This document shows, one piece after another, positions 42,389 through 52,407 of a DNA stretch of 64,000 nucleotides; positions within the stretch are counted from its first letter, which is position 1; each line of letters starts with the position of its first letter. The DNA is taken from NCBI GenBank assembly GCA_017985015.1, contig JAGNYI010000010.1:1-64000 (forward strand), read 5' to 3'. The notes below the pieces were generated by a model that worked only from the letters and a program-made list of their open reading frames with translations, was not told the origin of the DNA and searched no databases. The stretch is from Giesbergeria sp. GTDB taxonomy: Bacteria > Pseudomonadota > Gammaproteobacteria > Burkholderiales > Burkholderiaceae_C. Position numbers and translations under genes: made by a program.

Positions 42389-44485
42389 TCAGGCTTTCAA
42401 GTAATCGGATTTTCCGCCCAGCCAACGCTCCAGGTGCAGCGCGGCCAATTCGGGATACTGCTCCAGCATTTTCGGCGCGGTTTCGCGCGCCCAGTCGAGC
42501 AGTTGCGTGTCGACGGCGAGATCGGCAAAACGCAACAGCGCATCACCCGACTGGCGGGCCCCCAGGAATTCTCCGGGCCCGCGGATCTCCAGGTCGCGCC
42601 GGGCGATCTCGAAACCGTCGCTGGTCTCCGCCATGGCGCGCAGGCGCTCTTTCGCCGTCTCGCCGACACGCCCGCTGTCGTTGGTGGCGTACAGCAGCAC
42701 GCAGGCCGACGCTGCGGCGCCCCGCCCCACCCGGCCGCGCAGCTGGTGCAGTTGCGAGAGGCCAAAGCGCTCAGCATGCTCAATCACCATCAGCGACGCA
42801 TTGGGCACATCCACACCCACTTCGATGACGGTGGTGCTGACCAGCACGCCAAGGTGCCCTTCGGTGAACAGCGCCATCACGGCCTTCTTCTCGGTGCTCG
42901 GCATGCGCGAATGCAGAAGGCCTACCGCCACGCCCGGCAGCGCCTCGCTCAGCTCGGCATGTACCGCCGTGGCGTTGGAGAGGTCCAGCGCCTCGCTCTC
43001 TTCAATGAGCGGACAGACCCAGTAAACCTGCCGGCCGGCCGCCACCTGGGCGGCGATGCGCGCGATGACTTCGTCCTTGCGGCTATCGGCAATCAGCTTG
43101 GTGACCACCGGCGTGCGGCCGGGCGGCAGTTCGTCGATGACGGAGACGTCCAGATCGGCGTAGTAGCTCATGGCCAGGGTACGCGGAATGGGCGTGGCGC
43201 TCATCATCAGCATGTGCGGCTCCATGCCGTGCGCGGCGAGCTTTTGCCGCAGCGCCAGGCGCTGGAGCACGCCAAAGCGATGCTGTTCGTCGACGATGGC
43301 CAGCGCCAGGCGATCGAACGCGACCTGCTCCTGGATGACGGCGTGCGTGCCCACCACCAGCGCCGCCTCGCCGCTGGCCACGCGCGCCAGCGCCTCGGCG
43401 CGGACCTTCTTTTTCTGGCCGCCCACCAGCCAGACCACAGTGCGCCCCTGCGTGGCGAGCAAGGGTTCGAGCCAGCCCACCAGCTTGGCGAAATGCTGGG
43501 CCGCCAGGATCTCGGTGGGCGCCATCAGCGCGCACTGCCAGCCCGCGTCGATGGCGCGCATCGCCGCCAGCGCCGCCACCACGGTTTTGCCCGAACCCAC
43601 GTCGCCCTGGAGCAAACGGTGCATGGGCTGGGCACGCGCCAGGTCGGTGCCGATTTCCTGCACTACCCGCTGTTGGGCGGCAGTCAGCGAAAATGGCAAA
43701 ACGGCCAGAAGCTGTGCCGACAGGGATTGCGGCCCCGCCACCGCACCCAATACCGGCGCGCGCAGCCGGCTGCGCTCGCGCCGCGCCTGGAACTGCGACA
43801 GCTGCTGGGCCAGAAGCTCCTCGGCCTTGAGACGCTGCCAGGCCGGGTGGCTGTGGTCCTGCAGGGTGGAGAGCGCCACATCGGGCGTCGGACGGTGCAA
43901 AAAAGTGAGCGCTTCACCCAGATGCATCAAGCGCTGGAGGCTTATTTGACTTGAAAAACTGGCTGCTGCAGGCGCCAGGGCTTCGGGCATGGTCTCGGGC
44001 AGGTCCGCCCGCGCCAGCGCGCTGGCAATGAAGCGGCGCAGCAGCGGCTGGGGCAGGCCCGAAACCGTCGGGTACACCGGCGTCAACGCCGTTGGCAGCT
44101 CGCCGCCGGCGACACGAAACACCGGATGCAGCATCTGGCGCCCCCAAAAACCGCCGCGCACCTCGCCGCGAATGCGCAGCTGCGCGCCGACCGCCAGCGC
44201 TTTTTGCTGCGAGGGATAGAAGCTGAAGAAGCGCAGCGTGCATTCGCCCGAGGCATCCTGCACCTGCACCACGAGCTGGCGGCGCGGGCGCAGTTGCACC
44301 TCGCAGCTGCGCACCGTGGCCTCGATCTGCGCCAGTTCGCCGTCGCGCGCACTGGCGATCGGCGTGATGCGGGTTTCGTCTTCGTAGCGCAGCGGCAGGT
44401 GCAGCGCCAGGTCGATGTCGCGCCGCAGGCCCAGCTTGTGCAGGGCTTTCTGGACGGCGGGAGCCAGTGGGCGGGGGGAGGGCAT
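42389..44485 (-). CDS. recG: ATP-dependent DNA helicase RecG
   Basis: A 698-residue helicase that regresses stalled replication forks and branch-migrates junctions. Walker A is GDVGSGKT and Walker B is DEQH in IVDEQHRFGV. Other motifs are MSATPIPRTLAM and HSRMPSTEKKAVM. The N-terminal wedge domain with an OB-fold is present. ATG 44485 (MPSPRPLAPAVQKAL) is used. Residues encoded near 43930-43960 may include half of the palindromic repeat. It lies 28 bases upstream of oxyR. Confidence 0.95.
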   Translation of the reverse strand: MPSPRPLAPAVQKALHKLGLRRDIDLALHLPLRYEDETRITPIASARDGELAQIEATVRSCEVQLRPRRQLVVQVQDASGECTLRFFSFYPSQQKALAVGAQLRIRGEVRGGFWGRQMLHPVFRVAGGELPTALTPVYPTVSGLPQPLLRRFIASALARADLPETMPEALAPAAASFSSQISLQRLMHLGEALTFLHRPTPDVALSTLQDHSHPAWQRLKAEELLAQQLSQFQARRERSRLRAPVLGAVAGPQSLSAQLLAVLPFSLTAAQQRVVQEIGTDLARAQPMHRLLQGDVGSGKTVVAALAAMRAIDAGWQCALMAPTEILAAQHFAKLVGWLEPLLATQGRTVVWLVGGQKKKVRAEALARVASGEAALVVGTHAVIQEQVAFDRLALAIVDEQHRFGVLQRLALRQKLAAHGMEPHMLMMSATPIPRTLAMSYYADLDVSVIDELPPGRTPVVTKLIADSRKDEVIARIAAQVAAGRQVYWVCPLIEESEALDLSNATAVHAELSEALPGVAVGLLHSRMPSTEKKAVMALFTEGHLGVLVSTTVIEVGVDVPNASLMVIEHAERFGLSQLHQLRGRVGRGAAASACVLLYATNDSGRVGETAKERLRAMAETSDGFEIARRDLEIRGPGEFLGARQSGDALLRFADLAVDTQLLDWARETAPKMLEQYPELAALHLERWLGGKSDYLKA
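43930..43960. repeat. Possible half copy of the palindromic repeat in recG
   Basis: AAGCGCTGGAGGCTTATTTG followed by ACTTGAAAAA matches the right half of the copy at 48480-48510 (AAGCGCTGGAGGC, then an ATTT stretch) and is in frame. Part of it also encodes the conserved SLQRLMHLG of RecG, so chance similarity cannot be excluded. Confidence 0.3.
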
Positions 44486-44608
44486 GGGCAGAGCGATGTG
44501 GGGAAAAGCGGAGACGGCGATCCGGCCCACAGCATAGTTTGCCGATACGCGAGCAGACCACAAGTCTAAAATTCAACGCCATATTCTCGTTTCCGGATTT
44601 CCACGGCC

Positions 44609-45901
44609 ATGCTCAAGCGCATTCGGATTCAGGACCTCGCGCTCGGCATGTTCGTGCAGGAGTTCTGCGGCTCGTGGATGGACCATCCGTTCTGGCGCAG
44701 CAAGTTCCTGCTGGAAGACCCCTCCGATCTGGCGCGCATCCACGCCACAGACATCACCGAACTGTGGATCGACATCGCACGCGGGCGCGACGTCTGCGTC
44801 GGCGCGGTCACGCAGACGCGCGAGCAGGTGGAGGCCCGCATCGACACCGATTTCAGCGCGCTGGTCGCGATGCATGCGATGGAGGCCGCCGCGAAATCGG
44901 CCATCCGCCCGCCCCCGGCGCCCGCCCCACGCCGCCGCGAGAGCGCCTCGATGCAGAACGAACTGCGCGAGGCCGTGTCGATCTGCCAGCAGGCAAAGGG
45001 CGCCGTCATCTCCATGTTCAGCGAAGCCCGCCTGGGCCGCGCCGTGGACGCAGGGGAGGCACAGGCCCTGGTGCAGGACATCAGCGATTCGGTGGCCCGC
45101 AACCCCGGCGCACTTATCAGTCTGGCGCGGCTGAAGACGGCAGACGACTACACCTACATGCATTCCGTCGCGGTGTGCGCACTCATGGTGGCGCTGGCGC
45201 GACAATTGGGGCTCAGCGACGCCCACACGCGCAGCGCCGGGCTGGCCGGCCTGCTGCACGACTTGGGCAAAGCCGCCATCCCACTCGAAGTGCTGAACAA
45301 GCCAGGCAAACTCACGGACGAAGAATTCGACGTGGTGCGCACGCATCCGGTGGCCGGCTACGAGATGCTCAAGGAAGGCGCCCAGGTCAGTGCGCCGGTG
45401 CTCGACGCTTGCCTGCACCACCACGAAAAGATGGACGGCACCGGCTACCCGGACCGACTGGCGGGCGAAAAGATCAGCCTGATCGCCCGCATGGCTGCGG
45501 TGTGCGACGTGTACGACGCTGTCACCTCTGATCGCCCGTACAAGCGCGGCTGGGACCCTTCCGAATCGCTGCGGCGCATGACCGAGTGGACCGGCGGGCA
45601 TTTCGACACCCGCGTGTTCCAGGCCTTTGTGAAAACCATAGGAATCTATCCCGTAGGTTCGCTGGTGCGCCTGGCGTCCGGGCGGCTGGGGGTGGTGACC
45701 GAACAGGGACGGAAGTCGCTGGTCACACCGCGCGTCAAAGTGTTTTTTTCTATCCGTTCGCACTTGCGCATTACCCCTGAGGAGATCGACCTGGCGGCGC
45801 CCGGCTGCAGCGATCGCATCGCGGCACGCGAAGACCCGGCCCAATGGAATTTCCCGGACCTGCATTCCATGTGGACCGGCGTCTCCGGGCAAGCCTGGTA
45901 G
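44609..45901 (+). CDS. HD-GYP cyclic di-GMP phosphodiesterase with DUF3391 domain
   Basis: A 430-residue protein with an N-terminal DUF3391 domain (MLKRIRIQDLALGMFVQE), a linker of Pro/Ala, and an HD-GYP domain. Metal ligands and the signature are intact: LLHDLGK (H217, D218), HP at 246, HHHE around 270-273 and the GYP motif in DGTGYP (276-281). This supports hydrolysis of cyclic di-GMP. No signal or membrane segment. It is divergent from recG. The hemerythrin-GGDEF synthase nearby would have the opposite effect. Confidence 0.92.
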   Translation: MLKRIRIQDLALGMFVQEFCGSWMDHPFWRSKFLLEDPSDLARIHATDITELWIDIARGRDVCVGAVTQTREQVEARIDTDFSALVAMHAMEAAAKSAIRPPPAPAPRRRESASMQNELREAVSICQQAKGAVISMFSEARLGRAVDAGEAQALVQDISDSVARNPGALISLARLKTADDYTYMHSVAVCALMVALARQLGLSDAHTRSAGLAGLLHDLGKAAIPLEVLNKPGKLTDEEFDVVRTHPVAGYEMLKEGAQVSAPVLDACLHHHEKMDGTGYPDRLAGEKISLIARMAAVCDVYDAVTSDRPYKRGWDPSESLRRMTEWTGGHFDTRVFQAFVKTIGIYPVGSLVRLASGRLGVVTEQGRKSLVTPRVKVFFSIRSHLRITPEEIDLAAPGCSDRIAAREDPAQWNFPDLHSMWTGVSGQAW

Positions 45902-45916
45902 AAAGGCTTTCCTCGC

Positions 45917-46009
45917 ATGCCCACCGTTCTCACGCTCACGCCCAACCCGGCATTGGATGTGTCGGTGCGCACCGCGCAGGTGCAAGCCGCGCGTGGAGTG
46001 AGCCGGTAG
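45917..46009 (+). pseudogene. PfkB-family sugar kinase remnant (N-terminal fragment)
   Basis: ATG 45917 opens a 30-codon frame, MPTVLTLTPNPALDVSVRTA and ten more residues, ending in TAG at 46009. The start TVLTLTPNPALDVSV is the characteristic first beta strand of the PfkB/FruK family. The rest of the kinase is missing, replaced by the unrelated GGDEF gene on the other strand. It is best read as a decayed gene whose remainder was deleted. Confidence 0.7.
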
Positions 46010-46029
46010 CGGCCCGCGTACTCTGCAAC

Positions 46030-47178
46030 TCAGCGCGGCGCCAGCACCCAGCGGTTGCGCCCACCAGCCTTGGCCTCGTACAGCGCGGCGTCGGCTTCCT
46101 CCACCAGGCCGGTGCTGCCGTATTTGTGGGGCGGCACCTGTGCAGCCACACCCACGCTCACACTCACACAGGGCGACACCTGGGACGCGCCATGCACCAG
46201 ACCAAGCGCCGCCACATTCGCCACGACACGCGCGGCCACGGTGGCGGCGCCTTCGGCATCGGTGTCGGGCAGGATGACGGCCAGCTCTTCGCCACCGTAA
46301 CGCGCCACCAGGTCGGTGCTGCGCGTCAGGGTGTCCTCCACCGCACGCGCCACCGCCTGCAGGCACGCGTCGCCCTTGGGATGGCCATGGCAATCGTTGA
46401 ACTGCTTGAAATGATCGACATCGATCATCAGCAGGGCCAGCGGTTGTTCGCGCCGAAATGCCGCCGCGCAGGCCTGCGCCAGACGTTCATCAAAATAGCC
46501 CCGATTGGCAATGCCCAGCAGGCCGTCGGTGCGGGAGAACGCCTCCAGTTGTAGATTGGCGTTGAGCAACTCTTCGTTGGCGTGCGCGAGCTCCTGGGTG
46601 CGCCCAGCCACACGCGCCTCCAGTTGCCGGTTGGCGTCGATCAGACCGGCATTTTGCTGCGCCAGCACATGGTAGAGCCGTGCGATCAGTTTGAGCAGCG
46701 CCTGCGTGGTTTTGCTCTCGGGGAATTCCTTCTCGTTGCGCCATGCCTGCTCGGGCGTGGCGCCTGCAGCAATGGCGACGATCTGCCGCGCCAACGCCTG
46801 GTCGGTTCCCAGGATGTGCAGCCCCAGCCAGGAGGTGAGAAACCCGATGATGGACTCAGCCGTGTCCGGCATGGAGTGGCGCGCCGACCAGATGGTGCGG
46901 ATCTGCTCGACAAACTGCGCGTGCTGGGCCTCGTGCGACGCAATGTGGTGCGGGTCGATTCCCACCCCCCGCATCAGCGCCTCCTCATCGGCAAAGTGGT
47001 ATTCGGTATAGGCCACCAGACGCGAAAACGTGTCGTTCAGCAGGACCTCGCGATCGTCCAGATTGGTGCTCTGGAAGGTGTTGCTCAGTTCATTGAACAG
47101 ATCAACCAGCGCGTGGTGCTGGACGTCCACGTCCTCGACGCCTGTGATGAAGTTCTGGTCCCAGACAAAGGCATCCAT
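46030..47178 (-). CDS. Bacteriohemerythrin-diguanylate cyclase
   Basis: A 382-residue protein. Residues 1-135 are a bacteriohemerythrin domain, with di-iron ligands at H21/H22, H61, E65, H82, H86, H121 and D126. Residues 140-210 form a linker with a coiled coil, and the C-terminal GGDEF domain has GGEEL at 295-299. An inhibitory I-site RxxD (R286-D289) lies five residues before it. The protein should make cyclic di-GMP in response to oxygen or nitric oxide bound at the iron pair. It is divergent from queA, and next to the HD-GYP gene. Confidence 0.93.
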   Translation of the reverse strand: MDAFVWDQNFITGVEDVDVQHHALVDLFNELSNTFQSTNLDDREVLLNDTFSRLVAYTEYHFADEEALMRGVGIDPHHIASHEAQHAQFVEQIRTIWSARHSMPDTAESIIGFLTSWLGLHILGTDQALARQIVAIAAGATPEQAWRNEKEFPESKTTQALLKLIARLYHVLAQQNAGLIDANRQLEARVAGRTQELAHANEELLNANLQLEAFSRTDGLLGIANRGYFDERLAQACAAAFRREQPLALLMIDVDHFKQFNDCHGHPKGDACLQAVARAVEDTLTRSTDLVARYGGEELAVILPDTDAEGAATVAARVVANVAALGLVHGASQVSPCVSVSVGVAAQVPPHKYGSTGLVEEADAALYEAKAGGRNRWVLAPR

Positions 47179-47311
47179 GGGCGCTGTCCTTGAAAAATCA
47201 TGTGCTATTCAAGCTTACGCGCACCAGGCGTTGCGCGGTTTGACACAATCGCGCCCTTTTCTCCTGATTTTCCCGATCTTTTCTAAGCGGGCCTGTTCAG
47301 CCCCTTGCACT

Positions 47312-48457
47312 ATGACGTCTCATTTTCCCGATTCCACCGCACACGCCTTCACCCTCAGCGATTTTGATTTCGATCTGCCCCCTGAGCGCATCGCCCAGCA
47401 CCCCACGCCCGAGCGCAGCGGCTCGCGCCTGCTTGATGGGCGCGGCGACGCCCCCTGCGACCGCATCTTCCGCGAGCTCCCAGCCTTGCTGCGGGCCGGT
47501 GACCTGCTGGTGTTCAACGACACCCGCGTCGTCAAGGCGCGCATCTTTGGCGAGAAGGACAGCGGCGGCAAGCTCGAACTGCTGATTGAGCGCGTGCTGA
47601 CGGGCAACGCCGGTTGCGAGGTGGTGGCGCACATGAAAGTGAGCAAGAAGCCGCCCGTGGGCGCGCGCATCCACTTGGCGGGGGGCGTGGCAGCCGGCGG
47701 TTTTGACGCCACGCTGCTGTCCCGCTGGCCCGATGCCGAAGGCCCGCTGTTCCGCTTTGCCTTGCACGGACCCGCTGGCGAGAGCGCCTGGGAGCTGATG
47801 GAGCGCTGCGGCCACCTGCCGCTGCCGCCCTACATCGAGCGCGACCAGGCCAGCGGCCACGACGCCGACGCCGACGAAGACACCGAGCGCTATCAGACGG
47901 TGTTTGCCCGCACCCCTGGCGCAGTGGCGGCGCCCACCGCCGCCCTGCACTTCGACGACGCGGTGCTCGCCGACCTGGCCGCGCGCGGCGTCGAGCGCGC
48001 CAGCGTCACGCTGCATGTGGGTGCGGGCACCTTCCAGCCGGTGAAAACGGAAAACCTGGCCGAGCACCGCATGCACGCCGAGTGGTACTCCATCCCGAGC
48101 GCCACTTTGGCGGCGCTGGAGCGCTGCCGCCAGCGCGGCGGCCGCGTCGTGGCCGTGGGTACGACCACGGTGCGCACGCTCGAATCCTGGGCGCAGAGCG
48201 GGCTGGCCGAGGGCGAGACGCGTATCTTCATCACGCCGGGCTTTGCCTTCCAGGTAGTGGACCTGCTGCTGACCAACTTCCACCTGCCCAAAAGCACATT
48301 GATGATGCTGGTCAGCGCCTTTGCCGGCTACGAGCGGGTGATGGCGCTGTACCGGCACGCGGTGGCGGGGCAGTACCGGTTCTTCAGCTATGGCGATGCG
48401 ATGCTGCTGGCGCGCAGCGCGGCGCCCGCCTCACACCCCGAATCAACTACTGAATAG
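47312..48457 (+). CDS. queA: S-adenosylmethionine:tRNA ribosyltransferase-isomerase
   Basis: A 381-residue enzyme for the penultimate step of queuosine synthesis in tRNA. The N-terminus [18 protein letters not shown] and the blocks [40 protein letters not shown] and [14 protein letters not shown] are family signatures. ATG 47312 is chosen; longer upstream frames have no family counterpart. Its stop codon falls inside the palindromic repeat at 48451, and trpB converges from the other side. Confidence 0.96.
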   Translation: MTSHFPDSTAHAFTLSDFDFDLPPERIAQHPTPERSGSRLLDGRGDAPCDRIFRELPALLRAGDLLVFNDTRVVKARIFGEKDSGGKLELLIERVLTGNAGCEVVAHMKVSKKPPVGARIHLAGGVAAGGFDATLLSRWPDAEGPLFRFALHGPAGESAWELMERCGHLPLPPYIERDQASGHDADADEDTERYQTVFARTPGAVAAPTAALHFDDAVLADLAARGVERASVTLHVGAGTFQPVKTENLAEHRMHAEWYSIPSATLAALERCRQRGGRVVAVGTTTVRTLESWAQSGLAEGETRIFITPGFAFQVVDLLLTNFHLPKSTLMMLVSAFAGYERVMALYRHAVAGQYRFFSYGDAMLLARSAAPASHPESTTE

Positions 48458-48512
48458 ATAGCTGCCAGCGCTTATGTAATAAGCGCTGGAGGCCGATTTC
48501 ACCTTAAATTTA
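48451..48512. repeat. Short palindromic repeat, copy 3 (supplies two stop codons)
   Basis: GATAGCTGCCAGCGCTTATG and AATAAGCGCTGGAGGCCGAT form the arms. The TAG of queA (48455-48457) and the TAA of the convergent trpB (48510-48512) both lie at the element's two borders. It is a likely bidirectional terminator. Confidence 0.85.
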
Positions 48513-49709
48513 TAGCCCCAGGTGCTGGGCGACAAAATCGGCGTCCTTGTCGCCCCGGCCCGAGAGGTTGACCAGAATGTTCTGCTCGGGCGACAGGGTT
48601 TTCGCCAGCTTCATCGCATAGGCCAGCGCGTGGGCGCTTTCAAGCGCGGGGATGATGCCCTCGGTGCGCGAGAGCGCCATGAAGGCGTCCAGGCACTCGT
48701 CGTCCGTCACCGCCTCATACTGCACACGGCCCACGTCCTTGAGGTAGCAGTGCTGCGGGCCGACGCCAGGGTAGTCCAGGCCCGAGGCAATCGAATACAC
48801 CGGCAGCGGCTCGCCGCGCTCGTCCTGCAGGTTGTAGCAAATGAAACCATGGATGGCGCCCTTGGTGCCCAGCGTCATGGTGGCGGCATGGTCGGGGGTA
48901 TCCAGGCCACGTCCGGCGGGTTCCACGCCGATGAGCTGCACATCGGCATCGGGCAGGAATTCCGTGAAGATGCCCATGGCGTTCGAGCCGCCGCCCACGC
49001 AGGCCATCACCACGTCGGGCAGGCGCTGGTGCTCTGCCAGGAACTGCGCGCGCGCCTCGCGCCCGACGATGCTCTGGAAGTCGCGCACCATCTTCGGAAA
49101 CGGGTGCGGCCCCACCACCGAGCCGATGGCGTAGAAGAAATGGACCGGATCTTTCAAGTACTCCTCAAACGCGCTGTCCACCGCGTCCTTGAGCGTGCGC
49201 GTACCGCGCGTCACGGGCACCAGTTTGGCGCCCAGAATCTTCATCTTGGTGACGTTGGGGTGCTCCTTGGCGATGTCGATTTCGCCCATGTGGATTTCGC
49301 ACTCGATGCCCACCAGCGCGCAGGCCGACGCCAGCGCCACACCGTGCTGGCCCGCCCCTGTTTCGGCGAGCACCTTGGTCTTGCCCATGTACTTGGCCAG
49401 CAGCGCCTCGCCCAGGCAGTGGTTGATCTTGTGCGCGCCGGTGTGGTTCAGGTCTTCCCGCTTCAAGTGGATGTGTGCGCCACCCTGGCGATCGGACAGG
49501 CGCCTGGCATAAAAGATCGGGCTCGGCCGGCCGACGTAATGCGCGTACAGGTCGGTCAGCTCGTCCTGGAACGCCGCCGTCTTGCGGACCTCTTCGTAGG
49601 CGTCGTTGATGCCGTCCATCACGGCCTTGAGCTCGGGCGGGAGGATCTGCCCGCCATATTCGCCAAAGTAGCCCTGGCTGTCGGGCATTTCCAGAAACTG
49701 CTGTGCCAT
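48510..49709 (-). CDS. trpB: Tryptophan synthase beta chain, divergent
   Basis: A 399-residue PLP enzyme that joins indole and serine. The PLP-binding lysine is K94 in HTGAHKINH, and the [12 protein letters not shown] and [13 protein letters not shown] (phosphate-binding) motifs are intact. The N-terminal half ([20 protein letters not shown]) differs from common betaproteobacterial TrpB, and no trpA is adjacent, so this may be a second, divergent copy in the genome. ATG 49709 ([12 protein letters not shown]) is used since upstream residues are cysteine- and arginine-rich shadow. It follows ung on the minus strand. Confidence 0.92.
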   Translation of the reverse strand: MAQQFLEMPDSQGYFGEYGGQILPPELKAVMDGINDAYEEVRKTAAFQDELTDLYAHYVGRPSPIFYARRLSDRQGGAHIHLKREDLNHTGAHKINHCLGEALLAKYMGKTKVLAETGAGQHGVALASACALVGIECEIHMGEIDIAKEHPNVTKMKILGAKLVPVTRGTRTLKDAVDSAFEEYLKDPVHFFYAIGSVVGPHPFPKMVRDFQSIVGREARAQFLAEHQRLPDVVMACVGGGSNAMGIFTEFLPDADVQLIGVEPAGRGLDTPDHAATMTLGTKGAIHGFICYNLQDERGEPLPVYSIASGLDYPGVGPQHCYLKDVGRVQYEAVTDDECLDAFMALSRTEGIIPALESAHALAYAMKLAKTLSPEQNILVNLSGRGDKDADFVAQHLGL

Positions 49710-49746
49710 GCGGTGTCCCTCTGTGTGGTGAAAAAACCGTGAAATC

Positions 49747-50454
49747 TTATCCGCCGTGTGCCCGCCGAAACGCCCGCGCCTTGCCGAAATGCCCACAACC
49801 GATAAAAGGCACGGGCGGGCGCAGGGCCGACAGGGGCGAAGGGTGGTTGGCGCACAGCACCAGATGCTGCGGGGCGGTGATGAGCGCACGCTTGGACTGC
49901 GCGTGCGCGCCCCAGAGCATGAAGACCACCGGCTGCGCCTCGCCAGCGACGTGGGCGATGAGCGCGTCGGTCAGCAGCTCCCAGCCGCGCTTGGCGTGGC
50001 TGCCGGGCTGGGCCTCTTCCACCGTCAGCACGGTATTGAGCAGCAGCGCGCCCTGCTCGGCCCAATGCACCAAGCTGCCGCCCGGTACTGGAAACATCGG
50101 CGGCGGTGTCCCAAGGTCGCGTTCGATTTCCTTGAAGATGTTGCGCAGCGAGGGCGGCACGCGCACGCCTGGAGGCACCGAAAACGCCAGGCCATGCGCC
50201 TGGCCGCGCCCGTGGTAAGGATCCTGACCGAGGATGACCACCCGCACTCGCTCAGGCGGCGTGAGCGCCAGTGCAGTCAGGGGCTGCGGTGGAAAGATGC
50301 TGGCACCCGCTTCCAGCCGCTCGCGCAGAAACGCCAGCAGTTGCACCCCTGACCGCGATTGGAAAAATTGCTCGACCAAGGGCTGCCAGCCCGGCGCTAC
50401 CGGCCACTCGGCCGGGTCGGCGCTTTGCAATTGGAAGGCGCAAGAAGGCGACAT
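49747..50454 (-). CDS. ung: Uracil-DNA glycosylase
   Basis: A 235-residue enzyme that removes uracil from DNA. The catalytic water-activating motif GQDPYHG and the leucine-intercalation loop NHPSPLSA are intact. The start at ATG 50454 is preferred over TTG 50469, which would use codons in the adjacent repeat. It lies between trpC and trpB without an obvious functional link. Confidence 0.96.
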   Translation of the reverse strand: MSPSCAFQLQSADPAEWPVAPGWQPLVEQFFQSRSGVQLLAFLRERLEAGASIFPPQPLTALALTPPERVRVVILGQDPYHGRGQAHGLAFSVPPGVRVPPSLRNIFKEIERDLGTPPPMFPVPGGSLVHWAEQGALLLNTVLTVEEAQPGSHAKRGWELLTDALIAHVAGEAQPVVFMLWGAHAQSKRALITAPQHLVLCANHPSPLSALRPPVPFIGCGHFGKARAFRRAHGG

Positions 50455-50462
50455 CAAAACTT

Positions 50463-50527
50463 TAAGCAAAAACAGCCGCTAGCGCTTATTCTGATTGCGT
50501 TAGCAGCTACCTATTAAATAGCATGTC
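50463..50527. repeat. Short palindromic repeat, copy 4
   Basis: CAGCCGCTAGCGCTTATTCT and GATTGCGTTAGCAGCTACCT give the arms, with an AT-rich tail ending at the trpC stop (50526-50528). It separates trpC from ung. Confidence 0.85.
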
Positions 50528-51326
50528 AAGAGAACAGATCGGCCAGCGCCAAGCCGGGCTCTTCGGCCCGCATGAAGGCTTCGCCGACCAGGAACGCCTG
50601 TACGCCGGCGGACCGCAGTCGTTCCACATCGGCGCGCGTGGCGATGCCCGATTCGGTCACCAGTAAGCGCCCCGCTGGCACCTCTTTTTGCAGCTCTAGC
50701 GTAGTTTGCAGGTTGACCTCGAAGGTATTCAAATTGCGGTTGTTCACGCCAATGAGCGGGGTTTGGAGGCGCAGCGCACGCTCCATCTCGGCCGCGTCGT
50801 GCACTTCCACCAGCACCGCCATGTCGAGCGCACGGGCGATGGTTTCGAAGTCGCGCAACTGCGCATCGTCAAGGCAGGCGGCGATCAGCAGAACAGCGTC
50901 GGCGCCGATGGCGCGCGACTCGTAAATCTGCCATTCGTCGACCATGAAGTCCTTGCGCAGCACCGGCAGCATGCAGCTGGCGCGCGCCTGCTTCAAATAG
51001 TCGATGCGGCCCTGGAAATACTGCACATCGGTCAGCACCGAGAGGCAGGCGGCGCTGACTTGGCCGTCGCCCTCCGAATAACTCTGGGCGATGTCGGCGG
51101 GCTCGAAATCGGCGCGCAGCACGCCTTTGCTGGGGCTGGCCTTCTTGATCTCGGCGATCACCGCCGCTTGCCCGCGCGCTATTTTTGCGCGCAGCGCGGC
51201 TTCGAAATCGCGCGTCAGCACGCGGCTCTCTGCGTCCTGGCGAATATGAGCGAGCGGCGTGCGCTGCTTCGCCGCAGCGACTTCTTGGTGTTTGGTGGCA
51301 ACGATTTTTTGCAGGATATCGGACAT
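50526..51326 (-). CDS. trpC: Indole-3-glycerol phosphate synthase
   Basis: A 266-residue TIM barrel enzyme of tryptophan synthesis. The N-terminus [20 protein letters not shown] and the blocks [32 protein letters not shown] and [14 protein letters not shown] are family signatures; the catalytic Lys and Glu positions are visible. It is monofunctional: there is no fused TrpF. It lies 2 bases after the trpD stop, so the two are tightly coupled. Confidence 0.97.
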   Translation of the reverse strand: MSDILQKIVATKHQEVAAAKQRTPLAHIRQDAESRVLTRDFEAALRAKIARGQAAVIAEIKKASPSKGVLRADFEPADIAQSYSEGDGQVSAACLSVLTDVQYFQGRIDYLKQARASCMLPVLRKDFMVDEWQIYESRAIGADAVLLIAACLDDAQLRDFETIARALDMAVLVEVHDAAEMERALRLQTPLIGVNNRNLNTFEVNLQTTLELQKEVPAGRLLVTESGIATRADVERLRSAGVQAFLVGEAFMRAEEPGLALADLFS

Positions 51327-51328
51327 GT

Positions 51329-52366
51329 TCAGAGCGCTGGGGCTTGGGCGTGGGTGAAGGTGACTAGCTGGTCCAGACGCTGCTTCGCCGCGCCACTCGA
51401 CAGCGCCTCGCGTGCACGCGCCAGTCCGTCGGCAATGGATTCGGCGACACCGGCCGCGTACAGCGCAGCGCCGGCATTCAGGCAGACGATGTCGGCCGCC
51501 GGGCCTTCTGCGCCGTTCAGCACGGCGAGCAGCATGTCCCGCGATTGCTCGGGCGTATCGACCTTGAAGGCGCGGTTGCTGGCCATGGGCAAGCCAAAGT
51601 CTTCGGGGTGGATTTCGTATTCGCGCACCTGCCCGTCCTTGAGTTCGCCCACCAGCGTGGCCGCACCCAGGCTGATTTCGTCCATGCCGTCGCGGCCATA
51701 GACCACCAGCGCATGTTCGGCGCCCAGGCGCTGCAGTGCACGCACCTGGATGCCGACCAGATCGGGGTGGAACACGCCCATCAAAATATTGGGGGCACCC
51801 GCCGGGTTGGTCAGCGGACCGAGGATGTTGAAAATGGTGCGCACCCCCAACTCGCGCCGCACCGGTGCCACGTTTTTCATGGCCGGGTGGTGGTTGGGCG
51901 CGAACATGAAGCCGATGCCGACCTGGGCAATGCTCTCGGCAATGGCTGCGGGCGGCAGGTCAATGTGCACGCCCAGCGCCTCCATCACGTCGGCGCTGCC
52001 ACTTTTGCTGGAGACGCCGCGCCCCCCATGCTTGGCGGTGCGCGCGCCGGCAGCGGCCGCGACGAACATGGCGCAGGTAGAGATGTTGAAACTGCCCGCA
52101 CCGTCGCCGCCCGTGCCCACGATGTCGACCAGGCGCGTGGTGTCTGCCACCGGCACCTTGTTGGAGAACTCGCGCATCACCTGCGCCGCGGCGGTGATTT
52201 CGCCGATGGTTTCCTTCTTCACGCGCAGGCCGGTGATGATGGCGGCCGTCATGACGGGCGAGAGTTCGCCCCGCATGATCATGCGCATCAGGTGCAGCAT
52301 TTCGTCGTGAAAAATCTCGCGGTGTTCGACGGTGCGCTGCAGCGCTTCTTGCGGGGTGATGAGCAT
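51329..52366 (-). CDS. trpD: Anthranilate phosphoribosyltransferase
   Basis: A 345-residue enzyme that joins PRPP and anthranilate. The PRPP-binding motif is [17 protein letters not shown], and the conserved [20 protein letters not shown] and [11 protein letters not shown] blocks follow. ATG 52366 ([10 protein letters not shown]) is used. A longer reading upstream would run through the LysE-type gene in another frame and is rejected. It is downstream of the LysE-type gene and upstream of trpC. Confidence 0.97.
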   Translation of the reverse strand: MLITPQEALQRTVEHREIFHDEMLHLMRMIMRGELSPVMTAAIITGLRVKKETIGEITAAAQVMREFSNKVPVADTTRLVDIVGTGGDGAGSFNISTCAMFVAAAAGARTAKHGGRGVSSKSGSADVMEALGVHIDLPPAAIAESIAQVGIGFMFAPNHHPAMKNVAPVRRELGVRTIFNILGPLTNPAGAPNILMGVFHPDLVGIQVRALQRLGAEHALVVYGRDGMDEISLGAATLVGELKDGQVREYEIHPEDFGLPMASNRAFKVDTPEQSRDMLLAVLNGAEGPAADIVCLNAGAALYAAGVAESIADGLARAREALSSGAAKQRLDQLVTFTHAQAPAL

Positions 52367-52407
52367 GGCGGATGTTCCCAGTGATTGGCGAGAGGAAAAG
52401 AGCGGCA

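Noticed and set aside
44573-46393. Minus-strand frame of 606 codons opposite the HD-GYP gene
   Set aside because: Antisense to HD-GYP and GGDEF-region sequence without motifs; shadow frame.
47179-47311. Start of queA further upstream at 47030
   Set aside because: The longer frame runs antisense through the start of the hemerythrin-GGDEF gene and its added residues do not match QueA.
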